A stretch of 64,000 bases of DNA from Jiangella aurantiaca (GTDB lineage Bacteria; Actinomycetota; Actinomycetes; Jiangellales; Jiangellaceae), in contig NZ_SMLB01000002.1 in assembly GCF_004349105.1 (NCBI RefSeq), forward strand, positions 186,001 to 250,000, read 5' to 3'. Shown here piece after piece: positions 1 through 8,313 of this stretch; the first letter of the stretch is position 1; each line of letters opens with the position of its first letter. The notes beneath the pieces are model-generated. The model did not search any database, was not told the DNA's origin, and saw only the letters and a list, made by a program, of their open reading frames with translations. The translations under genes and the position numbers were made by a program.

Positions 1-1
1 C

Positions 2-469
2 GTCGCCCGCCACACCCTGGACGGCACCGTCCAGGCGAAGACTCTGGTGAGCGTTCGGGTGGCTCCGGGATCGGCGCGGGCGGTCCCGCTGAGCCCGGAC
101 GTGACGACGCCCGCCCACCCCGAGGCGGAGTTCATCCTCGCCGAGGCCGCGGGCCCGACACCGGACCGAGCCTGGTGGTTCTTCGCCGAGGACCGCGACG
201 TCCGTTATCCAGAGCCGCAGTACCACGCGGCGGCCGAGCCGCACACCGACGGCGTGCGGGTCACCGTCACGGCCGAGACGCTGCTGCGTGACCTGACCTT
301 CTTCCCGGACCGGCTGGATCCGGACGCCGTCGTCGACGACGCCCTGGTCACGCTGCTGCCGGGCGAGTCGGCCCGGTTCACGATCCGCACCGCCGCACCG
401 CTCGACCTCGACCGGCTCACCTCCCGGCCGGTCCTGCGCTGCCTCAACGACCTCGGAGTCAACCGATGA
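2..469 (+). CDS. GH2 beta-mannosidase-like glycosidase, C-terminal fragment (cut by window edge)
   Basis: The frame is open from base 2, so the gene begins before the window; only about 155 C-terminal residues are visible. They look like the last Ig-like/beta-sandwich domain of GH2 beta-mannosidases: a stretch around residues 60-130 with the WWFF...EDRD start, an LLRDLTFFPDRLDP segment and a closing ALVTLLPGESARFTI strand, which is typical of the end of these enzymes. The catalytic TIM barrel is not in the window, so activity cannot be judged. Its stop overlaps the next start (ATGA at 466-469), implying translational coupling with the GH28 gene and a joint role in plant cell-wall hemicellulose and pectin breakdown. 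No exported domain can be assessed. The internal GTG at 47 is only a local start in the open frame and should not be taken as the gene start. Confidence 0.7.
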   Translation, partial: VARHTLDGTVQAKTLVSVRVAPGSARAVPLSPDVTTPAHPEAEFILAEAAGPTPDRAWWFFAEDRDVRYPEPQYHAAAEPHTDGVRVTVTAETLLRDLTFFPDRLDPDAVVDDALVTLLPGESARFTIRTAAPLDLDRLTSRPVLRCLNDLGVNR

Positions 470-1848
470 CCAGCAACGTCTTCGACATCCGGACACACGG
501 AGCCCTGGCCGGCGCCACCCGCCCGCAGACCGCAGCCGTCCAAGCAGCCATCGACGCGGCCCACAGCGCCGGCGGCGGCACGGTGTACGTGCCGCCGGGG
601 ACGTACCTCACCGGCGGCATCGAACTGCGGAGCAACGTCACGCTGCACGTCGAGGCCGGCGCGACCCTGCTCGGCAGCCCGGACCTCGCCGACTATCCGC
701 CCCACGCGGGGCCGCCGCCGAACTCCGACGCCAACGACCGCCATCTGATCTTCGCGCGCGATGCGGAGAACGTCGGGATCACCGGCCTGGGCACCATCGA
801 CGGCAACGGTCCGGCGTTCTGGGAGCCGCGCGGCCGCCCGCCGGTCGAGCCCGATGAGCTGTGGCGCGACGTCATCGCCTGGGACTGGAAGCCGGCCGGG
901 GACAACGAGCGCCCCTCCCCCATGATCGAGCTGGTGGAGTGCGGCAACGTCCGGGTCGAGAACGTCACGCTGCGCAACTCGCCCGGCTGGACGCTGCGGC
1001 CCATCGGCTGCGAGACCGTGCTCATCCGCGGGGTGCGGATCCGCAACCCCGTCCACGGGCCGAACACCGATGGCATCGACCCCACGTGCAGCCAGAACGT
1101 GCTCATCGCCGACTGCGACATCGACACCGGCGACGACGCCATCTGCATCAAGAGCGAGAACCCCTACGGCGAGCTCCGGGTGACGCGCAACATCACGATC
1201 ACGAACTGCGTCCTGACGACCTGCTGCAACGGCCTGAAGATCGGCACCATGACGCGCGGCGGGGTCGAGAACCTGACGTTCTCCAACTCGGTGATCCACA
1301 ACGGCGAGGTCCCGCTGAACGAACGGGTGATCGCCGGCCTCGCGCTGGAGGTCGTGGACGGCGGCTGGATCGACGGGGTCGTGGTCACCGGCATTCGGAT
1401 GCAGAACACCCGCACGCCCGTGTTCATCCGGCTGGGCAACCGCGGGGTCGGTCAGCGCGTGCCGACTCCCGGCACGCTGCGCGGCATCATGATCTCCGAC
1501 GTGCACGCCACCGGCGCGGTGCTCACATCATCGATCACCGGGCTGCCCGGCCACCACGTCGAGGACGTCACCCTGCGCAACGTCCGCATCGCGACCGACG
1601 AGCGTGGCCGGCCGGAGTGGGCCGGCCTCGACGTGCCCGAGGTGCCGGCCGACTACCCGGAGGCCCGCATGTTCGGCCGGCTCCCCGCCTACGGCCTCTA
1701 CTGCCGGCACGCCACCGGTGTGCGGCTGACCGACGTGCGGGTGGTGCCGTCGTCGCCCGACCCGCGGCCGATGGTGGTGTGCGACGACGTCGACGACATC
1801 CAGGTCGACGGTGCGCCCTTCCTCCAGGAGGCCGTCCGTGCCGGGTGA
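466..1848 (+). CDS. GH28 polygalacturonase-like glycoside hydrolase
   Basis: A 460-residue right-handed beta-helix enzyme of family GH28, expected to hydrolyse galacturonic-acid linkages in pectin fragments. Residues 30-60 form the DAAHSAGGGTVYVPPGTYLTGG pectin-lyase-fold entry (positions approximate). The catalytic signatures are NTDGID at about 200-205 and GDDAI at about 222-226, supplying the acidic residues. The third GH28 motif, usually GHG, reads CNGLKIGT near 254-260, so the His is replaced by Asn, a variation I believe occurs in other bacterial GH28-like proteins. There is no signal peptide, so it probably acts in the cytosol on imported oligogalacturonides. It overlaps the beta-mannosidase stop by four bases and the next gene by eleven, placing it in the galacturonate operon. 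GH28 members also include rhamnogalacturonases and xylogalacturonases; the exact substrate is not decided by sequence. Confidence 0.85.
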   Translation: MTSNVFDIRTHGALAGATRPQTAAVQAAIDAAHSAGGGTVYVPPGTYLTGGIELRSNVTLHVEAGATLLGSPDLADYPPHAGPPPNSDANDRHLIFARDAENVGITGLGTIDGNGPAFWEPRGRPPVEPDELWRDVIAWDWKPAGDNERPSPMIELVECGNVRVENVTLRNSPGWTLRPIGCETVLIRGVRIRNPVHGPNTDGIDPTCSQNVLIADCDIDTGDDAICIKSENPYGELRVTRNITITNCVLTTCCNGLKIGTMTRGGVENLTFSNSVIHNGEVPLNERVIAGLALEVVDGGWIDGVVVTGIRMQNTRTPVFIRLGNRGVGQRVPTPGTLRGIMISDVHATGAVLTSSITGLPGHHVEDVTLRNVRIATDERGRPEWAGLDVPEVPADYPEARMFGRLPAYGLYCRHATGVRLTDVRVVPSSPDPRPMVVCDDVDDIQVDGAPFLQEAVRAG

Positions 1849-2761
1849 CCCTGCCGGAGCCGGGCGGCCGGGCTCGAGCCCCGGGCAACGGCTGCTGATC
1901 ACCGGCGCCGCGGGCGGCGTCGCCGATCAGCTCCGGCCTCGCCTGCGACGCCCAGGGCGCACGCTGCGGCTGCTCGACGTCAGACCGCCGGCCGAGCCGG
2001 CCGGAGCGTCGGAGGAACTGGTGATCGGCTCGATCATCGACGTCGACGAGCTGACCGCCGCCTGCCGCGACATCGACGCAGTCATCCATCTCGGCGGTGA
2101 GAGTCGCGAGGCTCCCGCGGAGGACGTGCTGCGGTCCAATGCCTACGGCACATGGTGCGTCCTGGAGGCGGCCCGCCGAGCCGGGACATCCCGAGTGGTC
2201 ATCGCGTCGTCGAGCCATGCCGTCGGCTTCGTCCGCACCGCCGAGGCGCCGGTACCGGCGGACGTCCCCGGGCGGGCGGACACGTTGTACGGCTGGAGCA
2301 AGATCGCTGCCGAGGCAGCCGGACGGCTCTACCACGACCGCTACGGCATGGACGTGATCTGCCTGCGCATCGGCACCTGGCGGGTCCGACCGACGACCCC
2401 ACGCGAGCTCGCCACGTGGCTGTCGCCCGACGACGGCGCCAGGCTGATCGAGGCCTGTCTCGCCGCGACGTCACCGGGCTACCGCGTCATGTGGGGCATC
2501 AGCAGGAACACCCGTCGCTGGTGCTCGCTCGCCGAGGGAGAGGCGATCGGCTATGTCCCCCGCGATGACGCCGAGCGCTACGCCGGCGAGCTGATCGCTC
2601 GATCCGGCGCTCCCGACATCACCTCCGACCCGCAGGTGGCGCGGATCGGCGGTACGTGGTGCCACCTCCCGCTCGGCGTGCGCCACGCCGCGACGCCACA
2701 CCCCGTCCGTGATGGTTGCGCACCCCTGGAAGGCTCGAGTGATCAACACCTCCGGCACTGA
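1838..2761 (+). CDS. udh: uronate dehydrogenase-like NAD(P)-dependent SDR
   Basis: Extended short-chain dehydrogenase of 307 residues resembling bacterial uronate dehydrogenases, which oxidise galacturonate or glucuronate to the aldarolactone with NAD+. The dinucleotide-binding TGAAGGVA motif lies at about residues 22-29, an HLGG segment follows near 85, and the catalytic YxxxK is Y151-K155 (YGWSK). The LATWLSPDD stretch and the late GYVP motif match the Udh subgroup rather than general epimerases. I chose GTG 1838 because AGGAGG at 1826-1831 sits 6 bases upstream; the open frame to GTG 1811 lacks a good site. The protein is roughly 35 residues longer at its C-terminus than typical Udh, and this tail overlaps the start of the dehydratase gene. 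Position between GH28 and the aldarate dehydratase supports galacturonate to galactarate oxidation. Confidence 0.8.
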   Translation: MPGDPAGAGRPGSSPGQRLLITGAAGGVADQLRPRLRRPGRTLRLLDVRPPAEPAGASEELVIGSIIDVDELTAACRDIDAVIHLGGESREAPAEDVLRSNAYGTWCVLEAARRAGTSRVVIASSSHAVGFVRTAEAPVPADVPGRADTLYGWSKIAAEAAGRLYHDRYGMDVICLRIGTWRVRPTTPRELATWLSPDDGARLIEACLAATSPGYRVMWGISRNTRRWCSLAEGEAIGYVPRDDAERYAGELIARSGAPDITSDPQVARIGGTWCHLPLGVRHAATPHPVRDGCAPLEGSSDQHLRH

Positions 2762-4013
2762 GATCGCCGACGTCGTCGTCACCCCGGTCGCGTTCCGCGA
2801 GCCGCCGCTGCTCAACGTCGCCGGCGTCCACCAGCCATGGGCGCTGCGTGCCATCGTCGAGGTACGCACGACTAGCGGGCTGACCGGGCTCGGGGAGACG
2901 TACGGCGATGCGCCACACGTCGCCTTGGTCCGCCGCGCCGCAGCCACGCTGACCGGGCTCGACGCGTTCGACCTCCATGGGCTGAACGCCCGGATCGCCC
3001 ACGCCGTCGACGGTGTCGACCTCGCCGACCGGCACGGGCTCACGGGGCGCTCCACTCCGTCGAAGACCCTGCTACGCGTCCTCGCCGCGTTCGAGACCGC
3101 GTGCCTGGACCTGCAGGGTCAGGCCGTGGACCGGCCTGTCGTGGACCTGCTCGGTGGCCGGGCTCGCGACGCCGTGCCGTTCTCGGCCTACCTGTTCTAC
3201 AAGTGGGCGTCGCACCCCGGCGGCGAACCGGACGAGTGGGGCGCGGCCCTCGACCCCGACGCGATCGTCACCCAGGCCCGGCGCATGATCGACCAGTACG
3301 GCTTCCGCTCCATCAAGCTCAAGGGCGGTGTCCGTCCTCCGGCCGAGGAGGTCGACGCGATCCGTGCCCTGCGTGTCGCCTTTCCCGAACACGGGCTGCG
3401 GCTGGATCCCAACTGCGCGTGGGCTCCCGATACGGCCGTCGGCGTCGCCACCGAGCTCGCCGACGTCCTGGAGTACCTGGAGGATCCCACCTCATCCATC
3501 GCCGGGATGGCCGAGGTGGCGTCGAGAGCACCGATCCCGCTCGCGACGAACATGTGCGTGGTCGCGCTCGACGACGTCCGGCCGGCCTTCACCGCGGATG
3601 CCGTTCAGGTGGTGCTGGCCGACCACCACTACTGGGGCGGCCTGCGGCGCTCTCTCGACCTCGCGGCCGTCTGCGCCGCCTGGGGCGTCGGTGTGTCGAT
3701 GCACTCGAACAGCCACCTCGGCATCAGCCTTGCCGCCATGACGCACCTGGCCGCCGCGGCGCCGCAGCTGACCTATGCCGCGGACACCCATACCCCGTGG
3801 CGCGGCGACGCCGACGTGGTCCAGGACCCGCTCTCGATCGTCGACGGAGCAGTCGAGGTGCCGCACCGCCCGGGCCTCGGCGTGACGCTCGACCGAGACG
3901 CGCTGGCGAGAATGCGCGACGACTATGTCCGCTGTGGCATCACCGAGCGCGACGACACCGGATACCTGCGAACCATCGACCCGGCATGGGAGCCGCGCCA
4001 GCCACGGTGGTAA
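2739..4013 (+). CDS. gudD: glucarate/galactarate dehydratase-like enolase-superfamily enzyme
   Basis: A 424-residue enolase-superfamily member of the glucarate dehydratase group. Expected role: Mg-dependent dehydration of galactarate or glucarate to 5-keto-4-deoxyglucarate after the uronate dehydrogenase step. The KLKGG base motif has lysines at about 193 and 195; metal ligands D223 and N225 lie in LRLDPNCAW, EDP follows at 248-250, the ATNMCV stretch near 268, and the His/Asp dyad is H322 in the SMHSNSH segment with D295. Residue order and spacing match E. coli GudD. GTG 2739 is preferred because a GGAAGG site lies just upstream; GTG 2709 and ATG 2712 are in-frame alternatives. It overlaps the udh stop. 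The N-terminal substrate loop is too variable to say whether galactarate or glucarate is preferred, and the gene symbol reflects family only. Confidence 0.83.
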   Translation: MINTSGTEIADVVVTPVAFREPPLLNVAGVHQPWALRAIVEVRTTSGLTGLGETYGDAPHVALVRRAAATLTGLDAFDLHGLNARIAHAVDGVDLADRHGLTGRSTPSKTLLRVLAAFETACLDLQGQAVDRPVVDLLGGRARDAVPFSAYLFYKWASHPGGEPDEWGAALDPDAIVTQARRMIDQYGFRSIKLKGGVRPPAEEVDAIRALRVAFPEHGLRLDPNCAWAPDTAVGVATELADVLEYLEDPTSSIAGMAEVASRAPIPLATNMCVVALDDVRPAFTADAVQVVLADHHYWGGLRRSLDLAAVCAAWGVGVSMHSNSHLGISLAAMTHLAAAAPQLTYAADTHTPWRGDADVVQDPLSIVDGAVEVPHRPGLGVTLDRDALARMRDDYVRCGITERDDTGYLRTIDPAWEPRQPRW

Positions 4014-4125
4014 TGCGCGGGGCTTGGTACGCCGACGGCGTTCGGTTCGGCTTGCGTCATGCGCGCATTCCCCGCGACTACCGAAATACGCGGACGCATT
4101 TGTATGTCGCATGGATAACCGGGTG

Positions 4126-4169
4126 TTGACCGCTGGATTAACATCCGCTAGCCTTTTACTCAACCGGTT
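4126..4169 (+). promoter_or_regulatory. candidate promoter with AACCGGTT operator
   Basis: TTGACC at 4126-4131 and TAGCCT at 4149-4154 are separated by 17 bases, a sound actinobacterial sigma-70-type arrangement. The perfect 8-base palindrome AACCGGTT at 4162-4169 lies eight bases beyond the -10 element, where a LacI/GntR-type repressor would block transcription. It would drive the beta-helix gene at 4276 through a leader of about 110 bases. The preceding operon ends at 4013. Regulator unknown. Confidence 0.5.
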
Positions 4170-4275
4170 TATCAGCAGGTCTTTGAACCGCCCCAATCTC
4201 TGATTCTTTCGCGCAGGAATCAGACCCACCCTGTGCTCAATGAATCCCGTCGTCCTCGAGCAAGGAGGAACAGGT

Positions 4276-5625
4276 ATGAGCCACAACGATCGACCCATCA
4301 GCCGAGCGCGGCTCCTGGCTGGGATCGGAGCCACGGGGGCAGGCATCGCAGGTGCGTCAGTGCTTCAGCAAGCCGGCTCCAGCACCGCGGCCGCGTCTCC
4401 GCCCAGCGATTGGGCGAATGTCAAGATCGACCACGGAGCCAAGGGTGACGGTACGACCGACGACACCGCCGCCATCCAAGCAGCGGTGGACACGGCCGCG
4501 ACCGCAGGGACGGTCGCCTACTTCCCTCCCGGTACGTACAAGGTCACCGGCACGATTCACGTGGCCGGCGCCTCGATACATGCCGCCTTCGGAGCCGTCA
4601 TCAAACATCAACCGGCGGACGACACCACCGACTGTATGGTGATCACCGGGTTGAATGCTGGACGAACGAAGATCTCCGGCCTCCAGATCAAAGGCTTACA
4701 GGACGGCCACGGTTTCGGCCGCGATCTCGTCCGCGTCGCCAAGGGCGACTACGTCACCCTCGACGATCTCTACCTCGACTCCGCCAAGCGTGACGCAGTT
4801 CATGTCGAACCGGGTCAAAGCTTCTTCTGGATCGAGAACATGCTTCTTGTCAATGTCAAGATCCAATCTCCCCGGCGGGACGCGTTCCACTACGCCATCC
4901 CGGCCGGGCTGACCGACGTGTTCATCAATCAAACCACCATGATCAACTGCGAGAGCAGAGCTGCCGCGCGACATGCGTTGGCGTTGATCAACAGCAATGA
5001 GGGCGCTGCTTCCAACAAGATCAGCTGCTTGAAGGTCGTCAACTGCGAGCTGGCCGGCACGGGCTCGACTTCCGAGCCACTCGCAAGACTGAGTGGTTCG
5101 ATCAACGGTGGAACAGTCGAGAACATCTCCTTCGAGGATTCCGCCGTCGAGGACACCACCGCCACCCGGACCGGCGATGCGGTTCTGATCAGCGGCAAAG
5201 TGAACGGCCTGTTCCGCTTCGAGAACAGCATCCACTACGGCACCGTCCGCGGGATCACGGGCCTGACCCTCTTTCCGCACTATTTTTATCGCAACATCTT
5301 CAGTTCGGCTTCAGTACCCTTATATAGCTCCCATATGGGGTTGTACAGGAAGTACCGCACCGCCACTCTGGCGCAAGGTGCTCATGAGGACACTTACCAG
5401 CTGCAGGGTGGAGAAATCCTCAAAGGCTACGTACTGGACCGGTACAACAACGAAGATTGGTATGCCGAGTTCACCTGCCTCAACACGTCGGCGCTGGTCG
5501 TAGCCGCACAAAACAACGTCGTCGTCAGTTTGAGCGGCTCCACCATACGATTGACCAACACGTCCTCTACGGCTACGTCTTTGGAGCTCTTCTTGCTGAG
5601 AATGGCAAAAGACACCGCATTCTGA
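4276..5625 (+). CDS. exported pectate-lyase-superfamily (Pectate_lyase_3-like) beta-helix protein
   Basis: A 449-residue secreted-type beta-helix protein. The N-terminus holds basic residues (DRPISRARLL) then a Gly/Ala-rich hydrophobic stretch ending near AAAS, compatible with a Sec or weak Tat signal; the twin-arginine is not canonical. Residues 45-100 show the DHGAKGDGTTDDTAAIQAAVD and YFPPGTYKVTG entry of the pectate-lyase-3/GH28-like fold. No catalytic residues of a specific lyase or hydrolase family can be named. ATG 4276 is chosen because AAGGAGG at 4262-4268 is 7 bases upstream; the frame to 4240 has no such site. Base use is less GC-rich than neighbours, with an AT-rich patch at about 5280-5340, hinting at acquisition. 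Likely acts outside the cell on pectic or other polysaccharides, or as a surface or exopolysaccharide-binding protein. Confidence 0.72.
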   Translation: MSHNDRPISRARLLAGIGATGAGIAGASVLQQAGSSTAAASPPSDWANVKIDHGAKGDGTTDDTAAIQAAVDTAATAGTVAYFPPGTYKVTGTIHVAGASIHAAFGAVIKHQPADDTTDCMVITGLNAGRTKISGLQIKGLQDGHGFGRDLVRVAKGDYVTLDDLYLDSAKRDAVHVEPGQSFFWIENMLLVNVKIQSPRRDAFHYAIPAGLTDVFINQTTMINCESRAAARHALALINSNEGAASNKISCLKVVNCELAGTGSTSEPLARLSGSINGGTVENISFEDSAVEDTTATRTGDAVLISGKVNGLFRFENSIHYGTVRGITGLTLFPHYFYRNIFSSASVPLYSSHMGLYRKYRTATLAQGAHEDTYQLQGGEILKGYVLDRYNNEDWYAEFTCLNTSALVVAAQNNVVVSLSGSTIRLTNTSSTATSLELFLLRMAKDTAF

Positions 5626-5792
5626 CGAGTTCCGGTGCGAGGAAGGCTTGGAGCACCCAGTTGCGCTCGTGCCGGCCGCGCCGGCGACGAGCCCGGCCCC
5701 CCGGCCACGACCGGCGCGGGCAGGGTCGTCGCCCACCACCACCCTCTGGCGCAGTAGCCTTGCGATCGGCGAACGAGTGGGATCATGGTGCG

Positions 5793-6482
5793 GTGGATCC
5801 GGTGACGATCCTGCGCAGCACCAAGGTGTTCGGCGAGCTGAGCCCAGCCGCGCTCGCCGAACTCGTGCCTCATCTACGTGAGCGAACCTTCGCGACCAAC
5901 CAGGTCGTGTGGCTGGAGGGCGATCCGGCGGACGCGCTCTACATCCTCGCCGACGGAGCCCTGAAGTCTCACCGCACCAGCCGTGAGGGCCATGAGGTGA
6001 TCCTGATCTTCAACTCAGTCGGCGACGTCGCCGGCGAGGTCGGGCTCTTCCACCCGGCTCAGGTGCGCCACGTCAACGTCACCGCGATGGCTCCTACCCG
6101 CTGCCTCACGATCGGAAGGGAACCACTGCTGGGCTTCCTGTCGCGACATCCCCAAGCCATGCTCCGAATGCTGGAGCAGATCGCCACCGTCGCAGTCAAA
6201 GCGGCGTCGTCGTACAGCGGGCTCGCGTTCAACGACATCCGCGGACGGGTCGCCGCTGCCCTCCTCGCCCTGGCCGATGAGTACGGCGAACGAACGCCCA
6301 CCGGCGTCCGAATCAGACTGCGCCTGTCCCAAGCCACTCTTGCCGCGCTCGTCGCAGCGTCCCGGGAGAACGTCAACCGCGCGCTGGCCGGCTTCCTCGC
6401 CTCCGGCGCAGTCAGCTACGCCGACCGCCAGTTCGAGATCCACGACCCGACCGCTCTGGAGACCGCTCGAAACCTCCCATGA
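5793..6482 (+). CDS. CRP/FNR-family transcriptional regulator
   Basis: A 229-residue regulator with an N-terminal cyclic-nucleotide-binding-type beta-roll (about residues 10-125, including the EGDPADALYILADG segment and GEVGLF) and a C-terminal winged helix (about 150-220) whose recognition region reads LSQATLAALVAASRENVNRAL, the classic HTH_Crp pattern. The Arg-containing phosphate cassette of true cAMP receptors is not clear, so the ligand may not be cAMP. GTG 5793 begins at the conserved start of the sensor domain; the open frame reaches back into the preceding gene but that part has no family similarity. It is 52 bases upstream of the BBE-type flavoenzyme in the same orientation and could control it. 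Targets cannot be told from sequence. Confidence 0.82.
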   Translation: MDPVTILRSTKVFGELSPAALAELVPHLRERTFATNQVVWLEGDPADALYILADGALKSHRTSREGHEVILIFNSVGDVAGEVGLFHPAQVRHVNVTAMAPTRCLTIGREPLLGFLSRHPQAMLRMLEQIATVAVKAASSYSGLAFNDIRGRVAAALLALADEYGERTPTGVRIRLRLSQATLAALVAASRENVNRALAGFLASGAVSYADRQFEIHDPTALETARNLP

Positions 6483-6534
6483 ACAGTGATGCACAACACT
6501 GCGGGCGACCCGCGACCGCCAGACCATCGACGAC

Positions 6535-7905
6535 ATGACCACTCCAACCATCGAGGGCGTGCAACTGCTCACCGCAGCGGATGGTGAGGCGTACGACGAC
6601 GCCCGGCGAGTCTTCAACGCCATGTTCGACCGCAGGCCGCGGGCGATCGCACGAGTGAAGACACCACACGACGTTGCCGCAGCCATCGGATACGCCCGTG
6701 GCCGGGCCCTGCCGATCGCCGTACGTGCTGGCGGCCACTCAGTCGCGGGTTATTCCTCCGTCGAGGACGGCCTGGTCATCGACGTCCGCCCCATCGACCA
6801 CATCGCCGTACACATCGACAACCGGACGGTTCGCGTCGGCGCCGGCGTCACCTGGGGCGCACTCGATGCGGCGACGCAGGCCCATGGGTTGGCGACCACC
6901 GGCGGTCGGATGACCACGACCGGCGTGGCCGGCTTCACCCTTGGCAGCGGCAGCGGCTGGCTGGAACGGATGCACGGCCTGGCCTGCGACAACCTGCTGT
7001 CCGCGCACGTCGTCACCGCTGACGGACAGCAACTGATTGCTAGCGAGACCCAGAATCCGGATCTGTTCTGGGGCCTTCGCGGAGGCGGCGGCAACTTCGG
7101 CGTGGTCACCGAGTTCACCTTCCGGCTGCATGCAGTGGGTCCGACCATCTACGGCGGGTTCACGATGCATCCGCGTGTCGAAGCGCCCAAGGTAGTCCGG
7201 CTCTTCCGCGACTTCATGGACGACGCGCCAAGGGAGGTCTGCGGTGGCGCCATCCTCATGACCGCGCCGCCGGCGCCGTTCGTGCCCGCCGATCTGCGGG
7301 GCCGACCGGCGGTTTCCTTGTTCGCCGCCTACTTCGGGCCGGTCGATGAGGGCGAACGCGCCCTCGCACCTCTTCGCACGTTTTCCCCGCCTGCGGTCGA
7401 CAACCTCGGCGCTCGCCCGTACGTCGAGTTCCAAGCCATGACCGATCCCGGCAACCCGCCAGGCCGTCGCAACTACTGGCGGTCCGGGTTCCTCAGCGAC
7501 CTCCCCGACGACGCCATCGACACCTTCCTGGCATGCGGCGTCGGCGCGACCTCGCCGTACAGCGTGCAGGTTCTGGCACGCGCCGGAGGTGCGATCTCCG
7601 ACACACCGGAGGACGCCACACCGATCAGCGGGCGATCGGCCCCATGGCTGTTCCACTGCTACGGATCATGGGAACAACCAGACGACGACCGGCACATCGC
7701 CTGGGTGCGCACGACCGAGCAAGCGATGCGGCCGTGGTCGATGCCTGGGATGGCGCTGAACTTCTTCAGCGCCGTCGACCCTGAACTGATCCGGAGTACG
7801 TTCGGCGCCGGCAAATACGCCCGACTCACCGCGCTGAAGGCGAAGTACGACCCGGAGAACCTCTTCCACCTCAACCAGAACATTCCGCCCGCGCCGACCC
7901 AGTAG
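6535..7905 (+). CDS. FAD-linked oxidoreductase, berberine-bridge-enzyme-like
   Basis: A 456-residue flavoprotein of the PCMH/FAD_binding_4 plus BBE family. The FAD domain spans about residues 30-200: RAGGHSVAGYS carries the His (near 70) that usually links covalently to FAD, and GLACDNLLSAHVVTADG holds a Cys that in some members forms a second link. The C-terminal BBE motif DPENLFHLNQNIPP is present near 443-456. Such enzymes oxidise sugars, aromatic alcohols or secondary metabolites with oxygen, releasing peroxide. There is no signal peptide. It follows the CRP/FNR gene and is convergent with the degraded DUF222 fragment, whose break lies right at its 3' side. Substrate unknown. Confidence 0.82.
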   Translation: MTTPTIEGVQLLTAADGEAYDDARRVFNAMFDRRPRAIARVKTPHDVAAAIGYARGRALPIAVRAGGHSVAGYSSVEDGLVIDVRPIDHIAVHIDNRTVRVGAGVTWGALDAATQAHGLATTGGRMTTTGVAGFTLGSGSGWLERMHGLACDNLLSAHVVTADGQQLIASETQNPDLFWGLRGGGGNFGVVTEFTFRLHAVGPTIYGGFTMHPRVEAPKVVRLFRDFMDDAPREVCGGAILMTAPPAPFVPADLRGRPAVSLFAAYFGPVDEGERALAPLRTFSPPAVDNLGARPYVEFQAMTDPGNPPGRRNYWRSGFLSDLPDDAIDTFLACGVGATSPYSVQVLARAGGAISDTPEDATPISGRSAPWLFHCYGSWEQPDDDRHIAWVRTTEQAMRPWSMPGMALNFFSAVDPELIRSTFGAGKYARLTALKAKYDPENLFHLNQNIPPAPTQ

Positions 7906-7929
7906 CAGCCAACTGGTGGTCGGGGTGGA

Positions 7930-8313
7930 AGCAGGGACCCGCGGACGTCCAGCCGCGGCGGTCTCCCCCGCCCGCGCCGCGCGCGCCACCGCGGCCCGTG
8001 GGTCGGCCTGGATCGCCAGCCGGCGCGCGATCGCATGCGCGCGCTTCGGGCCGAGCCCGGGCAGCAGCTCGGCGAGTTGTCTATCGACCAGTCGCCGGTC
8101 CTCGGCTCCGAGGTGGGAGGTCTCAACGGCGACGATGGTCGCCACCTGCTCGGAGATCAGACCACGCTGCCACAGCGCGAACGTGGCCGGCAGCTGCTCG
8201 ATCAGTCCTCATGCCTGGGTCACCTGCCGAGCCGCCGACGTCGGCGAGACCCGGCGCGCCAGTGCCACCTGTTCGGGAATCCCCCGGCCGGCGTGCCGGG
8301 TGTGAGCCGCCAT
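7930..8313 (-). pseudogene. DUF222/13E12-type HNH-endonuclease family fragment with in-frame stop
   Basis: Read on the minus strand from ATG 8313-8311, the frame encodes a recognisable piece of the DUF222 domain found in 13E12-repeat/HNH endonuclease proteins: the ARRVSPTSAARQVTQA segment, then LIEQLPATFAL, ISEQVATIVAVET, and the strong LPGLGPKRAHAIARRLAIQADP motif. A TGA at 8211-8209 falls where a Trp is expected, so a single base change broke it. Similarity stops near 7950, just after the RAARAGE region, and the C-terminal HNH domain is absent. The fragment abuts the 3' end of the flavoenzyme gene. Its 5' end overlaps the palindromic repeat copy at 8301-8630, which is probably its ancestral upstream region. 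Confidence 0.65.

Noticed and set aside
861-1898. Long open frame inside the GH28 gene
   Set aside because: Arg/His-rich shadow of the real frame; no family motifs.
5626-5792. Extended N-terminus for the CRP/FNR protein
   Set aside because: The open frame runs back into the beta-helix gene and has no sensor-domain similarity before GTG 5793.
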